Of a DNA stretch of 64,000 bases, positions 49,536 through 58,454 are shown piece after piece; position 1 is the stretch's first letter, and every line of letters begins with the position of its first letter. The stretch is from the NCBI RefSeq assembly GCF_943169845.1, contig NZ_CALPBW010000010.1:16009-80008 (forward strand). The letters are read 5' to 3'. This DNA is from Peptoniphilus rachelemmaiella. GTDB taxonomy: Bacteria; Bacillota; Clostridia; Tissierellales; Peptoniphilaceae. Position numbers and translations under genes: made by a program. The notes under the pieces are model-generated. The model ran no database searches, was not told the DNA's origin, and worked only from the letters and a program-made list of their open reading frames with translations.

Positions 49536-50607
49536 GTTGCACCTCAAATTCCTTCATATAATCAACCAGCGCCTTCACGCCATTCATGTCCATGGCGTTA
49601 TACAGGCTCGCCCGCATGCCGCCCACACTTCGGTGGCCCTTCACATTGTAAAGGCCCTTGGCCTTGGCACCGGCGACGAAATCCCCGTCCAAATCCTTGT
49701 CTCCCGTCACAAAGACCACATTGGTGAGGGAGCGATCCTCGGCGGGAATGGTGTTTTTAAACAAAGCGCTGTTGTCGATGGCGTCGTATAAAAACGCCGC
49801 CTTTTCCTTGTTCCGCGCTTCCATGGCTTTGACGCCACCCATTTTCTTCACCCAATCCAAGACCAAGCCGCAAATATAAATACTGTAGCAAGGCGGGGTA
49901 TTGAACATGGAGTCCTTTTCCAAATGGGTCTTGTAATCCAACATGGTGGGCAGCTCGCCCTTTTCCTTTTTTAAGAGATCCTTTTTCACGATGACCACGG
50001 TAACCCCGCTGGGGCCTAAATTCTTTTGCGCCCCGGCAAAGACCAAGCCGCAACCATTCACATCGTAAACCTCGCTTAAAATATTTGACGACATATCCGC
50101 CACCACCGTGCCCTTTATGGAAGCCAACCGGTCCGGAGCCAGGCGGGTGCCGTAAATCGTATTGTTCACGCAGACATAAGTATAGACGCTGTCCTTTGCC
50201 CCTTGTTCTAGGTTGGGATAGTAGGAAAAATTAGCCTCCTCCGACGAGGCGACGGCCTTCACGGGATAAAGCATGGCCGCTTCCTTGTAGGCCTTCTTCG
50301 CCCAAGAGCCTGAGATCACGTAGGAAGCCGATTGGCCTTCGGATAAAAGATTCATGGGGATCATGGTAAATTGCAGCGACGCACCCCCTTGCAAAAAGAG
50401 CACCTCGTGATCCTCATCCAGATTCAGAAGCGAGCGAAGAGATGCCTTGGCTTCGGCGTGAATGGCCCCGTACTCACTTGAGCGGTGACTCATTTCCATA
50501 ACCGACATGCCGCAGCCTTTGTAATTCAACATATCCTTCGATGCCTGCTCCAAAACCTCCACAGGTAAGGTGGCGGGGCCGGCGGAAAAATTAAACACTC
50601 TTTCCAT
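49528..50607 (-). CDS. serC: Phosphoserine aminotransferase
   Basis: A 359-residue PLP enzyme converting 3-phosphohydroxypyruvate to phosphoserine. MERVFNFSAGPATLP starts the protein, FLQGGASLQFTMIPMNLL near 72 and the PLP lysine region LVFAGAQKNLGPSGVT near 190 are intact. ATG at 50607 follows TAGGAGGTTTGTA. No serB is nearby. It is the first gene of the serC-serA-DUF1015 operon. Confidence 0.96.
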   Translation of the reverse strand: MERVFNFSAGPATLPVEVLEQASKDMLNYKGCGMSVMEMSHRSSEYGAIHAEAKASLRSLLNLDEDHEVLFLQGGASLQFTMIPMNLLSEGQSASYVISGSWAKKAYKEAAMLYPVKAVASSEEANFSYYPNLEQGAKDSVYTYVCVNNTIYGTRLAPDRLASIKGTVVADMSSNILSEVYDVNGCGLVFAGAQKNLGPSGVTVVIVKKDLLKKEKGELPTMLDYKTHLEKDSMFNTPPCYSIYICGLVLDWVKKMGGVKAMEARNKEKAAFLYDAIDNSALFKNTIPAEDRSLTNVVFVTGDKDLDGDFVAGAKAKGLYNVKGHRSVGGMRASLYNAMDMNGVKALVDYMKEFEVQRG

Positions 50608-50665
50608 TACAAACCTCCTACGTATAAAACACTGTAAAGCACTAAAGCTTTTTGGATATTGCCCT

Positions 50666-50694
50666 ATTATACGCCGTAAGATAAAAAGAAACAA
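50666..50694 (-). promoter_or_regulatory. Promoter of serC
   Basis: TTGTTT, 17 bases, TATAAT on the minus strand, about 60 bases before the serC start. Confidence 0.7.
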
Positions 50695-50762
50695 TCCCGC
50701 AGCGAGAAAAAATTAAATATACGGATGGCCCACGGCAAAAATCAAAAAACGTCGCTTTTTTA

Positions 50763-50888
50763 GAATTACAGCTTGAAAATTCTGCTGTAATTCTCGAAAA
50801 AGGCCTTTTTCGCAAATTACATTTTAAAATCGCCTTTCTTCTTCTCGATAATCCCGCTTTTTTAATTTAAAAGCATTAAAAAGCGGGG
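50763..50888. repeat. Three successive strong inverted repeats in a gene-free gap
   Basis: gaattacagc/gctgtaattc (50763-50793), the perfect palindrome cgaaaaaggcctttttcg (50795-50812) and a 13-bp stem cccgcttttttaa-type (50853-50866 with 50875-50887) lie within 126 bases. No frame crosses them. They could be terminators, a structured RNA or REP-like units. The rest of 50695-50950 shows nothing else I can name. Confidence 0.7.
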
Positions 50889-50951
50889 AAACAGGCGGGG
50901 ATATTTGCAACACACAGCAACAAAGACACGACGATACAAAACGATCGCATC

Positions 50952-50993
50952 AAAAAAAGTGGCTGATTGCAATGCTAGCAACAATCAGCCACT
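50952..50993 (-). terminator. Strong terminator next to the tmRNA 3' end
   Basis: A perfect 12-bp stem (50982-50993 with 50958-50969) is followed on the minus strand by seven T. Its place just after the CCA-end sequence fits the original ssrA terminator. Confidence 0.85.
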
Positions 50994-51001
50994 TTTACAT
51001 A

Positions 51002-51017
51002 TGGTGGAGACGGCGGG
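51002..51017 (-). other. Orphan ssrA (tmRNA) 3' end, probable attachment site of an integrated element
   Basis: On the minus strand CCCGCCGTCTCCACCA is the 3' acceptor end typical of Firmicutes tmRNA, yet no tmRNA body follows upstream (higher coordinates): the TTCGA loop and the tag frame are missing. It directly abuts an intrinsic terminator. Such a fragment remains at the far end when an element integrates in the 3' end of ssrA, whose complete copy would then lie beyond the right edge of the window. Confidence 0.65.
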
Positions 51018-51310
51018 GGTCTAGGATATAGGCTTATAAACCCCATGATATAGGCATTTAAAACAAATAGTGTGCAACCAGTGTGCAACAATGATTAGGA
51101 AGTGTAACATTCTATCCCTGTGTAAAACTTCTTATTTTGTAAATAAGCACCTTACGAGAAATTTCTAAATCGTGTAGGGTAATGGAGTCCTTCCATTCAA
51201 ATTTATTTAGCGTATATGATAGAATTTAATAGAACATTGAAGCAAAGTTTCTGGAAAAATTAAGAACGTCATTGTCTTGATCTCTATCTAATGAAAGGAG
51301 TGTAAAATAA

Positions 51311-52036
51311 ATGAACGATAAATTTAATATGACGCTTTCACAAAATATTGCTTACGCAAAACGTAATTTAGTAGACAGCATTTATAATAGTGCCAAGTTG
51401 GAAGGATTAAATGTTACCTTCCCTGAAACTTATACTATTCTTGAAAAAGCGAAGATGCAAAATGTAGATATTTCTGCCGTCAGTACGATTTTAAATTTAA
51501 AGCATGCTTGGCAATTTCTTTTAAAGAACATCGAAGAACCCATTACTCTTGATTTCATAAAAGACCTGCATTATGAAATTGCGAAAGATGAAGCGCTTGC
51601 CTGGGGAGAGTTGAGGACGGGTCGTGTTGGTATTGGTGGAACAGATTATATACCACCAATACCTGAAGAAGGCGAAGTAAAAACAAAACTTTTAGCATTC
51701 GAAAAAATAAATAATGCAACGGAAAGAGCGATTGAACGAATGCTGTGGATGATGAAAGCTCAACTTTTTTGGGACGGAAATAAACGAACTGCTTCACTTA
51801 TTGCTAATAAAGATCTTATAAGCCACGGTAAGGGTATTCTAACAATCAGGGAAAAAGATATTCTAGAGTTCAATACCTTGCTCAGCCATTATTACTCTAC
51901 AGATGAAAAAACCGATCTAGTAAAAATGATTTACAAAAAAGGAATTTCCGGTGTCGAGTTAAAAGATCAAGCAACTAAGAGAATGAATCTTTCTAAGCCC
52001 GACTCGTCATTGAAACATAGTGATTTAGAAAGATAG
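51311..52036 (+). CDS. Fic family protein with altered catalytic motif
   Basis: A 241-residue Fic-domain protein. The Fic motif, normally HPFxxGNGR, reads QLFWDGNKRTA near residue 157, so the general-base histidine is a glutamine. An N-terminal SAKLEG (27-32) matches the inhibitory helix motif S/TxxxEG of class II Fic proteins. ELRTGRVGIGGTDYIPP is the usual flap region. AMP transfer by the standard mechanism is doubtful. It lies near the end of the mobile element with no clear antitoxin partner; a terminator follows. Confidence 0.85.
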   Translation: MNDKFNMTLSQNIAYAKRNLVDSIYNSAKLEGLNVTFPETYTILEKAKMQNVDISAVSTILNLKHAWQFLLKNIEEPITLDFIKDLHYEIAKDEALAWGELRTGRVGIGGTDYIPPIPEEGEVKTKLLAFEKINNATERAIERMLWMMKAQLFWDGNKRTASLIANKDLISHGKGILTIREKDILEFNTLLSHYYSTDEKTDLVKMIYKKGISGVELKDQATKRMNLSKPDSSLKHSDLER

Positions 52037-52040
52037 CTTT

Positions 52041-52087
52041 AAAGCCACTGTCTTATCGATGTTCCATCGAGGATGGTGGCTTTTTTG
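52041..52087 (+). terminator. Terminator after fic
   Basis: aaagccac pairs with gtggcttt around an inner hairpin tcgat/atcga, followed by six T. Confidence 0.75.
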
Positions 52088-52088
52088 G

Positions 52089-52303
52089 TCTTGAATTTAC
52101 AATCTAAGTGCAACGAAAAATGATTCACCGTTTTCCGGTAAAATTATGTCGACGAAAACCAATCAACCAGGGAGGATGATAAATCATTATTCTCATTTTA
52201 CACAAAGATTATGCCTTCAGCGTGCGACGAAGTGTGCAACCGTTCGAGATTATTTGAGACAAAGTGAAAGCCATTTGCTATTTCAAAAATAACAAATGGC
52301 TTA
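52089..52303 (+). pseudogene. IS30-like element remnant (left end and start of a broken frame)
   Basis: An IS30-like terminal sequence (ttgaatttacaatctaag then tgcaacg) at 52091-52117 is followed by GGGAGG and an ATG at 52176 opening only 38 codons (MINHYSHFTQ...), resembling the start of an IS30 transposase but soon ending in TAA. A strong inverted repeat at 52269-52301 (agccatttg/caaatggct) ends the remnant. The family call rests on the end sequence and is moderate. Confidence 0.4.
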
Positions 52304-52378
52304 AATAAGCGGTTTCAAGATTATTTGAAACCCTTTGAAATGGAATGGAAAGGAAATCATATATTGATAGAATTTCAG

Positions 52379-52451
52379 CCTATGGGTGCAAATCGATACC
52401 TATGGGTGCAAATGAGGGTGCGTAGGTGCAATTCAATGGGTATGGGTGCAG
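52379..52451 (+). repeat. Short direct repeats, unit tatgggtgca
   Basis: The unit tatgggtgca(aat) recurs at about 52380, 52401 and 52440 with a degenerate copy gtaggtgcaat at about 52422. Spacing is irregular (near 20 bases). No gene lies here; the remaining part of 52304-52528 shows nothing else recognisable. Confidence 0.65.
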
Positions 52452-52528
52452 CTCCATTTTACAACTAACTATTCCTCATAAATTAAGCCCTTCTACTATT
52501 TCAGGTATCCACGCACATAATAAGAAAT

Positions 52529-53881
52529 TTATGCTTTTACTTTTTCTTTACTCATCTTATTTAGTTCTCCAAGCATCATGAAGATTCCAACAACAATCAT
52601 AATGAAATCAACAAGGGGCTGTGTGAACCAAACAGCTTTTACTCCAAATACCATTGGCAGAAGAACCATTGCAGGGACAAATAGGAAGAGCTGTCTAAGC
52701 ATGACAATAATCCCCGCTTTCTTTCCGTTCCCGATTGATTGGAAGAATGTAATTGTCATTACCATTACTCCATACATAATAAATACAGAATAGAATAGTC
52801 TGAAATTCCCAACTCCCTGTGTTATGATACTTGCTTCTACTCCAAACAAGGAAAGTATCTGACTTGATAGCAATAATGATGGAATCCAAAAGATTGCCGC
52901 AAGCACAAGTCCTCCGATAGAAAATACCTTCATTGCTTGCCTTACTCTTTCATATTGCTTTGCTCCGAAGTTTGTTCCGACAACAGGCTGCAATCCTTGA
53001 CTCATTCCCCAAAGTGGAATGAACGAAAAGGCATATACACGAAGCGATGCTGCCATCAAAATTCCGTTTGGATCTCCGCCATACTTAAATGCCATTTTAT
53101 AAAGCATAGTCTGTTGAATCATGAACAGAAGCTGCATCATCATAGCTGATGAGCCTACTCCAAACATTTCTTTTTTTATTTCTTCATCGGACTTAATCTT
53201 ATGAATTTTAACGACTTTACTCTTTTTCAGGAAGTAGTGCAGCGTTACAACCGCCTGAACAAACTGTGCTGTAATCGTTGCAAGGGCAGCACCTTCAATG
53301 GCGTATTCACCCATAACTGTCATTAAAATCGGATCAAGAATGATATTCAGTAAAGCTCCAAGTCCCATTATCATCATGGCTTTTTTCATTAGACCTTCGC
53401 CACGCATAACCATGTTTGCGGACTGTGTAAAATTTACAAAGAGGGAACCGATAAAGATTACTCTTAGGTATCTGATACCATAAGCTTTGATCTCACCTGT
53501 TGCTCCGACCATATCTAAAAAATGTGGTGCAAGTAGTATTCCGCCAACTGTTATGATCGCCGAAAACAAAATCACCCAGAAAATCAGGTTGCCCATGATT
53601 TTATCTACGGTTTTCTGATCTCCTTTACCAATCGCTCGTGATAAAACAGATGCAGAACCTACACCAAGAAGTGTAGACACCCCGCTGTTAAAAAAAGTAA
53701 GTGGCATCGCAACGCCGCAGGCAGTCATTGCAGTTTGCCCTATGATTTTCCCGGCAAATATCCCGTCCATTAACGGATACAAACCGATTACTATCATTCC
53801 GATAACCGCCGGAATAGATAGCTGAAATAGTAAATCTATTGGTCTTTTGGTCAATAGTTGTTCTTTCATATCTTGCTTCAT
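52529..53881 (-). CDS. MATE family efflux transporter
   Basis: A 450-residue protein with 12 membrane segments and the internal twofold pattern of MATE exporters (LSIPAVIGMIVIGLYPLMDG at the start of the first half, GVGSSAMMMQLLFMIQQTM at the start of the second). It probably expels cationic compounds using Na+ or H+; cargo unknown. It lies 27 bases after the ABC half-transporter on the same strand, so it is probably co-transcribed with the AraC-type cassette. AT-rich codon use matches the element. Confidence 0.92.
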   Translation of the reverse strand: MKQDMKEQLLTKRPIDLLFQLSIPAVIGMIVIGLYPLMDGIFAGKIIGQTAMTACGVAMPLTFFNSGVSTLLGVGSASVLSRAIGKGDQKTVDKIMGNLIFWVILFSAIITVGGILLAPHFLDMVGATGEIKAYGIRYLRVIFIGSLFVNFTQSANMVMRGEGLMKKAMMIMGLGALLNIILDPILMTVMGEYAIEGAALATITAQFVQAVVTLHYFLKKSKVVKIHKIKSDEEIKKEMFGVGSSAMMMQLLFMIQQTMLYKMAFKYGGDPNGILMAASLRVYAFSFIPLWGMSQGLQPVVGTNFGAKQYERVRQAMKVFSIGGLVLAAIFWIPSLLLSSQILSLFGVEASIITQGVGNFRLFYSVFIMYGVMVMTITFFQSIGNGKKAGIIVMLRQLFLFVPAMVLLPMVFGVKAVWFTQPLVDFIMIVVGIFMMLGELNKMSKEKVKA

Positions 53882-53908
53882 ACCAAAATCTCTCTTCTAA
53901 AAATTTTT

Positions 53909-55645
53909 CTATTTGATTTTCCAACCGATTGCTTGTATTCTTGAATCAACAAATCGTTGATATATTCCATCTTGCTTCATTAACTCATCATGAGTCCCGT
54001 TCTGCACAATTCGTCCTTTATCTATGACAAATATTTGATCTGCGTTTCTAATTGTCTTTAGGCGATGTGCAATCATTAAAATTGTTTTTTCCTTTGTCAG
54101 CGCTTGAACGGCAGCCATAAGTTCTTTTTCATTTTCTGGATCTACATTAGCAGTCGCTTCGTCAAGGATGATAATAGGTGCGTCTTTCATAATTGCTCTG
54201 GCAATGGAAATGCGTTGTTTTTCACCTCCTGATAATGATGTGCCATTTTCTCCGATAACTGTGTTATATCCATCGGGCAGAGCCATAATAAAATCATGAC
54301 AGCAGGCTTTCTTTGCAGCAGTAATGACATTCTCCATCGAGGCGTCCGGTTGTCCAAACCGAATATTATTCGCAACCGTATCGTGAAACAGATATACGTT
54401 TTGGAAAACGAAGCTGAAATTTTGCATTAGAGCATCCATAGAATACTCTTTAACATTCTTCCCATCGAGAGATACCCTTCCCGTATCTACATCCCAAAAA
54501 CGAGCAATCAAATGACAAAGTGTGGTCTTACCTCCGCCAGATGGACCAACAAAAGCTACCGTTGTTTTCTCAGGTACAATCAAAGATAAATTGTCAATAA
54601 TTTTTTTCTTGCCGTAAGCGAAATCAATACCAGATATTTCAATATTACTTGTCTTTGCGGTATATTCTTCACCTGATATATCCATCGTATTAAGACTCAA
54701 TACCTCTTTTCCACGCTCTACGCACAAATCTACTACTCGGAGAAGAGAAGAGTAGGATCCCATTGTTTCAAGACCTGAAAATACCATAAAAGACATAATC
54801 AGCATGATAATTGACGTAAGTAAATCCATAGAACCGCTAAGATAAAAGCCAATTGAGGAGATCAAAATAGCAACTCCTGTTAGTTTTATCGCAATGTTTT
54901 GAAGTGGAATATATCGGTTGCAAATCATCTCCAACTCCGTGTTTGTATCACCAGCCATGCGAATCGTATCATCCAAATTAGTTTTCGAAGTGGAAACCAA
55001 ATTGTAAGCTTTTACTTCGGATATACCTTGAATGTATTCCAGTACATTGGATATTACATTTGTATCAACTTCTACTTTTTTTGCAGAGGTTTCTGCATTT
55101 GCTTTTCGCATTATATGGTTTATTATGGAAAATATCGCAATTCCCACAAGACAAATTATCCCTATTCTCCAATCGAATACAATTATCATTAGAACAATAA
55201 TCGTTGTGTTAAGAATCCCCTGAGTTGTGAGCATCACTACACGGGTAGCCACATCACCAAGTTGTTCCATAACATTCGTGATAACGGTAGTTATTTGACC
55301 AAGACTATTCTCATTGAAATATCCCATTGGCAAATATCTCAAATGTTCTGCAATTTCAATTCTTTTATCGGCACATTCCCGATATCCTGCTTTACACTGT
55401 AGCATGCTGGATATGCCTCGTAGGAATGATTCAAGAATTACAGAAATAAGTAGTATGATAAACCCTGTCAAAATTCTGCTGCCAGACATGCTGTTTGAAA
55501 GAAAGCCATCCATAACAAAATAGATTGCAGGGAATTTACTTGCTTCGCAAATAGCAATCAAAACTCCTATTACAAGAGTTTGATAAAATAGTCGTCTGTT
55601 TTCCTTAGCACAGAAGTTAAAAAATTTTTTAAGTGTGGAAATCAT
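53909..55645 (-). CDS. Exporter-fold ABC half-transporter 2 (AraC cassette)
   Basis: A 578-residue protein: membrane domain in about the first 310 residues, ATPase with GPSGGGKTT near 367, LSGGEKQRISIARA near 470, IILDEATANVD and IAHRL. Its ATG overlaps the stop of the partner gene in an ATGA, which points to a heterodimer. It corresponds in place and length to 17351-19069 of the other cassette. Confidence 0.92.
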   Translation of the reverse strand: MISTLKKFFNFCAKENRRLFYQTLVIGVLIAICEASKFPAIYFVMDGFLSNSMSGSRILTGFIILLISVILESFLRGISSMLQCKAGYRECADKRIEIAEHLRYLPMGYFNENSLGQITTVITNVMEQLGDVATRVVMLTTQGILNTTIIVLMIIVFDWRIGIICLVGIAIFSIINHIMRKANAETSAKKVEVDTNVISNVLEYIQGISEVKAYNLVSTSKTNLDDTIRMAGDTNTELEMICNRYIPLQNIAIKLTGVAILISSIGFYLSGSMDLLTSIIMLIMSFMVFSGLETMGSYSSLLRVVDLCVERGKEVLSLNTMDISGEEYTAKTSNIEISGIDFAYGKKKIIDNLSLIVPEKTTVAFVGPSGGGKTTLCHLIARFWDVDTGRVSLDGKNVKEYSMDALMQNFSFVFQNVYLFHDTVANNIRFGQPDASMENVITAAKKACCHDFIMALPDGYNTVIGENGTSLSGGEKQRISIARAIMKDAPIIILDEATANVDPENEKELMAAVQALTKEKTILMIAHRLKTIRNADQIFVIDKGRIVQNGTHDELMKQDGIYQRFVDSRIQAIGWKIK

Positions 55646-57411
55646 ACTAATACACCTCCTCTCGCTTCATATACATCTCTCGCATAAATGTGTGCCTTCC
55701 ACATATTCTTGTAAAGAGAACTGGAGTTAAGAAGCTCGGTGTGGGTTCCTTTTGCTTCAATATTTCCGTCCTTTATCACAACAATCTGATCAGCATCAAT
55801 TATCGTAGAAAGTCTATGTGCTATTACAATAAGAGTCTTTTCTTTAGAAAGTTCTGAAATGGACTTTTGTATAATAGCTTCATTCTCAGGATCAGTATAG
55901 GCGGTTGCTTCATCAAGAATCAAAATCGGTGAGTTCTTTAGCATTGCTCTTGCAATGGAAATGCGTTGCCTTTCTCCTCCGCTAAGATGAGCGCCACTAC
56001 CTCCGACAATCGTATCAAAACCATTTTCTAGTCCCATAATGAAGTCATAACAACCGCTTTTTCGTGCTATTTTTTCAACCTCTTCGTTTGATGCTGAAGG
56101 TTTGCCCATACGAATGTTCTCTCTTATAGAAGTATTAAATAGAAAACTATCTTGTGAAACGTATGCTATCTGTGCATTGTAGTCAGATAGTGACATATCC
56201 CGAATATCTACTCCACCGATTTTAATGTTTCCGCCCTGTACGTCCCACAAGGATGCTATAAGTCGAGCTACCGTTGACTTTCCACTGCCAGAAGGCCCTA
56301 CAAGGGCAGTGACAGTTCCATCTGGTATTTTTAGACTAAAATTGTGAAGAACTTCCTTTTCACCATATCCGAAACTGACATTATTAAGTGTAATATCATG
56401 AACAGTATTCAATTTGTTGCTTATTTCTGGACGTTTCAGTTCCGTAAGATTTAAAATATCATCAATCTCTGTGAAAATCGAAGTTGCTTTTGTAATATCG
56501 TCGTTATAACTCATAACGGTAATGAGTGGTGAAATAAGTCCGCAAGATATTATTAAAATCATGATGTATTCTGTAAGAGAAAGCGAGCCGTTCATCGTAA
56601 AGAGTGCACCGGTAGGCAAAACAGATAATAATGTTGCCGGTGCAATCACCATGCCAAGTGAAAAAGGAATAACACATGCCCTCATCCATTCAATAAAACT
56701 GTTCGCATTTTCTTTTGCTGCATCTGCAAATCGCTTGTAGGAGCTTTCCGCTTTTCCAAATGCCTTAATAACCTCAATACCCCCGACATACTCTACCGCA
56801 GTATCGTTTAATACCTTTGTTGTAGTTTGTGTTTTTTGAAACTGTACATTTTTGTCTTTTAACATCCAAATCATTGCAATTCCTGCAATTGGAAGAGTAG
56901 CAAGTGACAGAAATGCCATACGCCAGTCAAGCGTCAGAATATATATAAATAGCATAATTGGTGCACAGATGTTAGCTGTAAATTCTGGTACTACATGTGC
57001 CAAAATCGGCTCCATAGAGTCTGTTCTCTCGCAGATTATATTTTTTAACTCTCCACTTGGCATTCCTTGTACTGTACCGAGAGGAAGGCGTGATAGTTTA
57101 TCTATGAGCAGAATACGTACATTGCCGATTAGTTTAAAAGTCGTGCGATGAGATATATTCGTTGATAGAGTATGAAAAACTACTCTAAATATCCAAAGTA
57201 CAGCCATTATCAGTCCTTCCATAAGATAGACATAAAAATCCCTTTCTCCTAAAAAAAGTTTCTTGACCATATCTCCCATCAAGATATATGGTGTGAGGGA
57301 AAAAAACACTCCGATCAAAGCAAAAATGATGCTTTTAATATATGTGCTCTTTTGTTCTCCTGCGAATTGGAAGATGTAATCTATAATTCCTTTTTTCCTT
57401 TGTTTATTCAT
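55642..57411 (-). CDS. Exporter-fold ABC half-transporter 1 (AraC cassette)
   Basis: A 589-residue protein with a type IV membrane domain and C-terminal ATPase: GPSGSGKST near 375, LSGGERQRISIARAM near 476, LILDEATAYTD and IAHRL. I use ATG at 57411, behind AAGGAGAG; a start 15 codons earlier would overlap the AraC gene. The pair resembles YbtP/YbtQ in lay-out, where an AraC protein (YbtA) is also encoded alongside; that comparison is from general knowledge. Confidence 0.92.
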   Translation of the reverse strand: MNKQRKKGIIDYIFQFAGEQKSTYIKSIIFALIGVFFSLTPYILMGDMVKKLFLGERDFYVYLMEGLIMAVLWIFRVVFHTLSTNISHRTTFKLIGNVRILLIDKLSRLPLGTVQGMPSGELKNIICERTDSMEPILAHVVPEFTANICAPIMLFIYILTLDWRMAFLSLATLPIAGIAMIWMLKDKNVQFQKTQTTTKVLNDTAVEYVGGIEVIKAFGKAESSYKRFADAAKENANSFIEWMRACVIPFSLGMVIAPATLLSVLPTGALFTMNGSLSLTEYIMILIISCGLISPLITVMSYNDDITKATSIFTEIDDILNLTELKRPEISNKLNTVHDITLNNVSFGYGEKEVLHNFSLKIPDGTVTALVGPSGSGKSTVARLIASLWDVQGGNIKIGGVDIRDMSLSDYNAQIAYVSQDSFLFNTSIRENIRMGKPSASNEEVEKIARKSGCYDFIMGLENGFDTIVGGSGAHLSGGERQRISIARAMLKNSPILILDEATAYTDPENEAIIQKSISELSKEKTLIVIAHRLSTIIDADQIVVIKDGNIEAKGTHTELLNSSSLYKNMWKAHIYARDVYEARGGVLV

Positions 57412-57430
57412 ATATGAATCTCTCCTTTTC

Positions 57431-58453
57431 CTAATGTCGATGATTCCTATATTCATTTGGAGTCATGCCACATATTTTTTTGAATACAGCACCGAATTTT
57501 GATTGGCTCTTATAACCTACTGCCATTGCAATATCTAATATACTCATATCTTCTTTTTCTGTTAGATATTCTTTGGCCTTTTCGATACGATATTCTTTTA
57601 GCCATGTGTAGATTGGTTTTTCGTATAGGCTCTTGAAGCAATCCTTAAGAGCCGTCTGTGAAATATCAAACCGCTCTGCTAACCACTTAATTGTATAGTC
57701 CTGATCTATGTTTTCGGAAATCAATTTCTGCACTGCTCGCGTTTTTTCTACCTTGTCTTTGTAGAAGTATGAGCCTCCTTTTGTTGTGTTCTTCGCCTCG
57801 ATTGCAGACATACAAACTAATAATTCCAATACTTTGGTACGGAAATAAGGGATTTTCACACTATCTGGAAACAAGTACAGATCGGTAAAAAGGCGCTCAA
57901 GAGTTTCTTCCTTCTGTATGATAAAATATCCATCTTCTCCACAGAATTTTCTTCGTATATCTGTAAGGTCAATAGGAATACCTGCTGCATTCTCGGTAAG
58001 TGCATTTTCTGCCAATGAATTTGCAAATCCGATCGTGATCCCGTGATAGTGATTAGTTGGGAAAAAAAATATCCCTTTATGATGAGTACGAGAATCAATA
58101 CATATATTGCCCGGCTTTTTCATATAATACATGTCATTATCCAAATCCATTGTAAGACTGCCCTCTCGGCAGTAGTCCACAACAAGCATTGTATCTACCG
58201 CCTGATATATAGAAGAATAAGAAGACATATGAAAATCGTTATATATTAAAAATACACCGTCAAAGACTTTGTAAATAATCATATCTCCTTCGCCAGTCTC
58301 GTTTTCCAAACGAATTACAGCGCAATCTTCAGTTCGAGATAAAACTCGATATTCCCCAATCTTTCCTAAACCATGAAAAGTATCTTGAACTATATCAGAT
58401 ATACTATTAAAATTTTCTGTTTGCTCATCAAAGACGTGAATACCCCAACTCAT
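57431..58453 (-). CDS. AraC family regulator of the second cassette
   Basis: A 340-residue protein with a C-terminal AraC DNA-binding domain (about 240-338): IKWLAERFDISQTALKDCF and ILDIAMAVGYKSQSKFGAVF are the two helix-turn-helix units, closed by KKICGMTPNEYRNHRH. The N-terminal 200 residues form a probable ligand domain. ATG at 58453 follows GGAGGAGGTATAG. It lies inside the operon, one base after the ATPase gene. AraC proteins of transport loci usually activate, so it may respond to the cargo. Confidence 0.9.
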   Translation of the reverse strand: MSWGIHVFDEQTENFNSISDIVQDTFHGLGKIGEYRVLSRTEDCAVIRLENETGEGDMIIYKVFDGVFLIYNDFHMSSYSSIYQAVDTMLVVDYCREGSLTMDLDNDMYYMKKPGNICIDSRTHHKGIFFFPTNHYHGITIGFANSLAENALTENAAGIPIDLTDIRRKFCGEDGYFIIQKEETLERLFTDLYLFPDSVKIPYFRTKVLELLVCMSAIEAKNTTKGGSYFYKDKVEKTRAVQKLISENIDQDYTIKWLAERFDISQTALKDCFKSLYEKPIYTWLKEYRIEKAKEYLTEKEDMSILDIAMAVGYKSQSKFGAVFKKICGMTPNEYRNHRH

Positions 58454-58454
58454 G

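Noticed and set aside
48708..49727. 339-codon plus-strand frame
   Set aside because: Antisense to serA and the end of serC; both real genes have intact motifs.
51022..51310. Intact ssrA upstream of the CCA end
   Set aside because: I looked on the minus strand for the tmRNA 5' end, the tag frame and the TTCGA loop and found none; only the 3' terminal bases match.
52379..52451. CRISPR array
   Set aside because: Repeat units are about ten bases, irregularly spaced and degenerate, and no cas genes are near.
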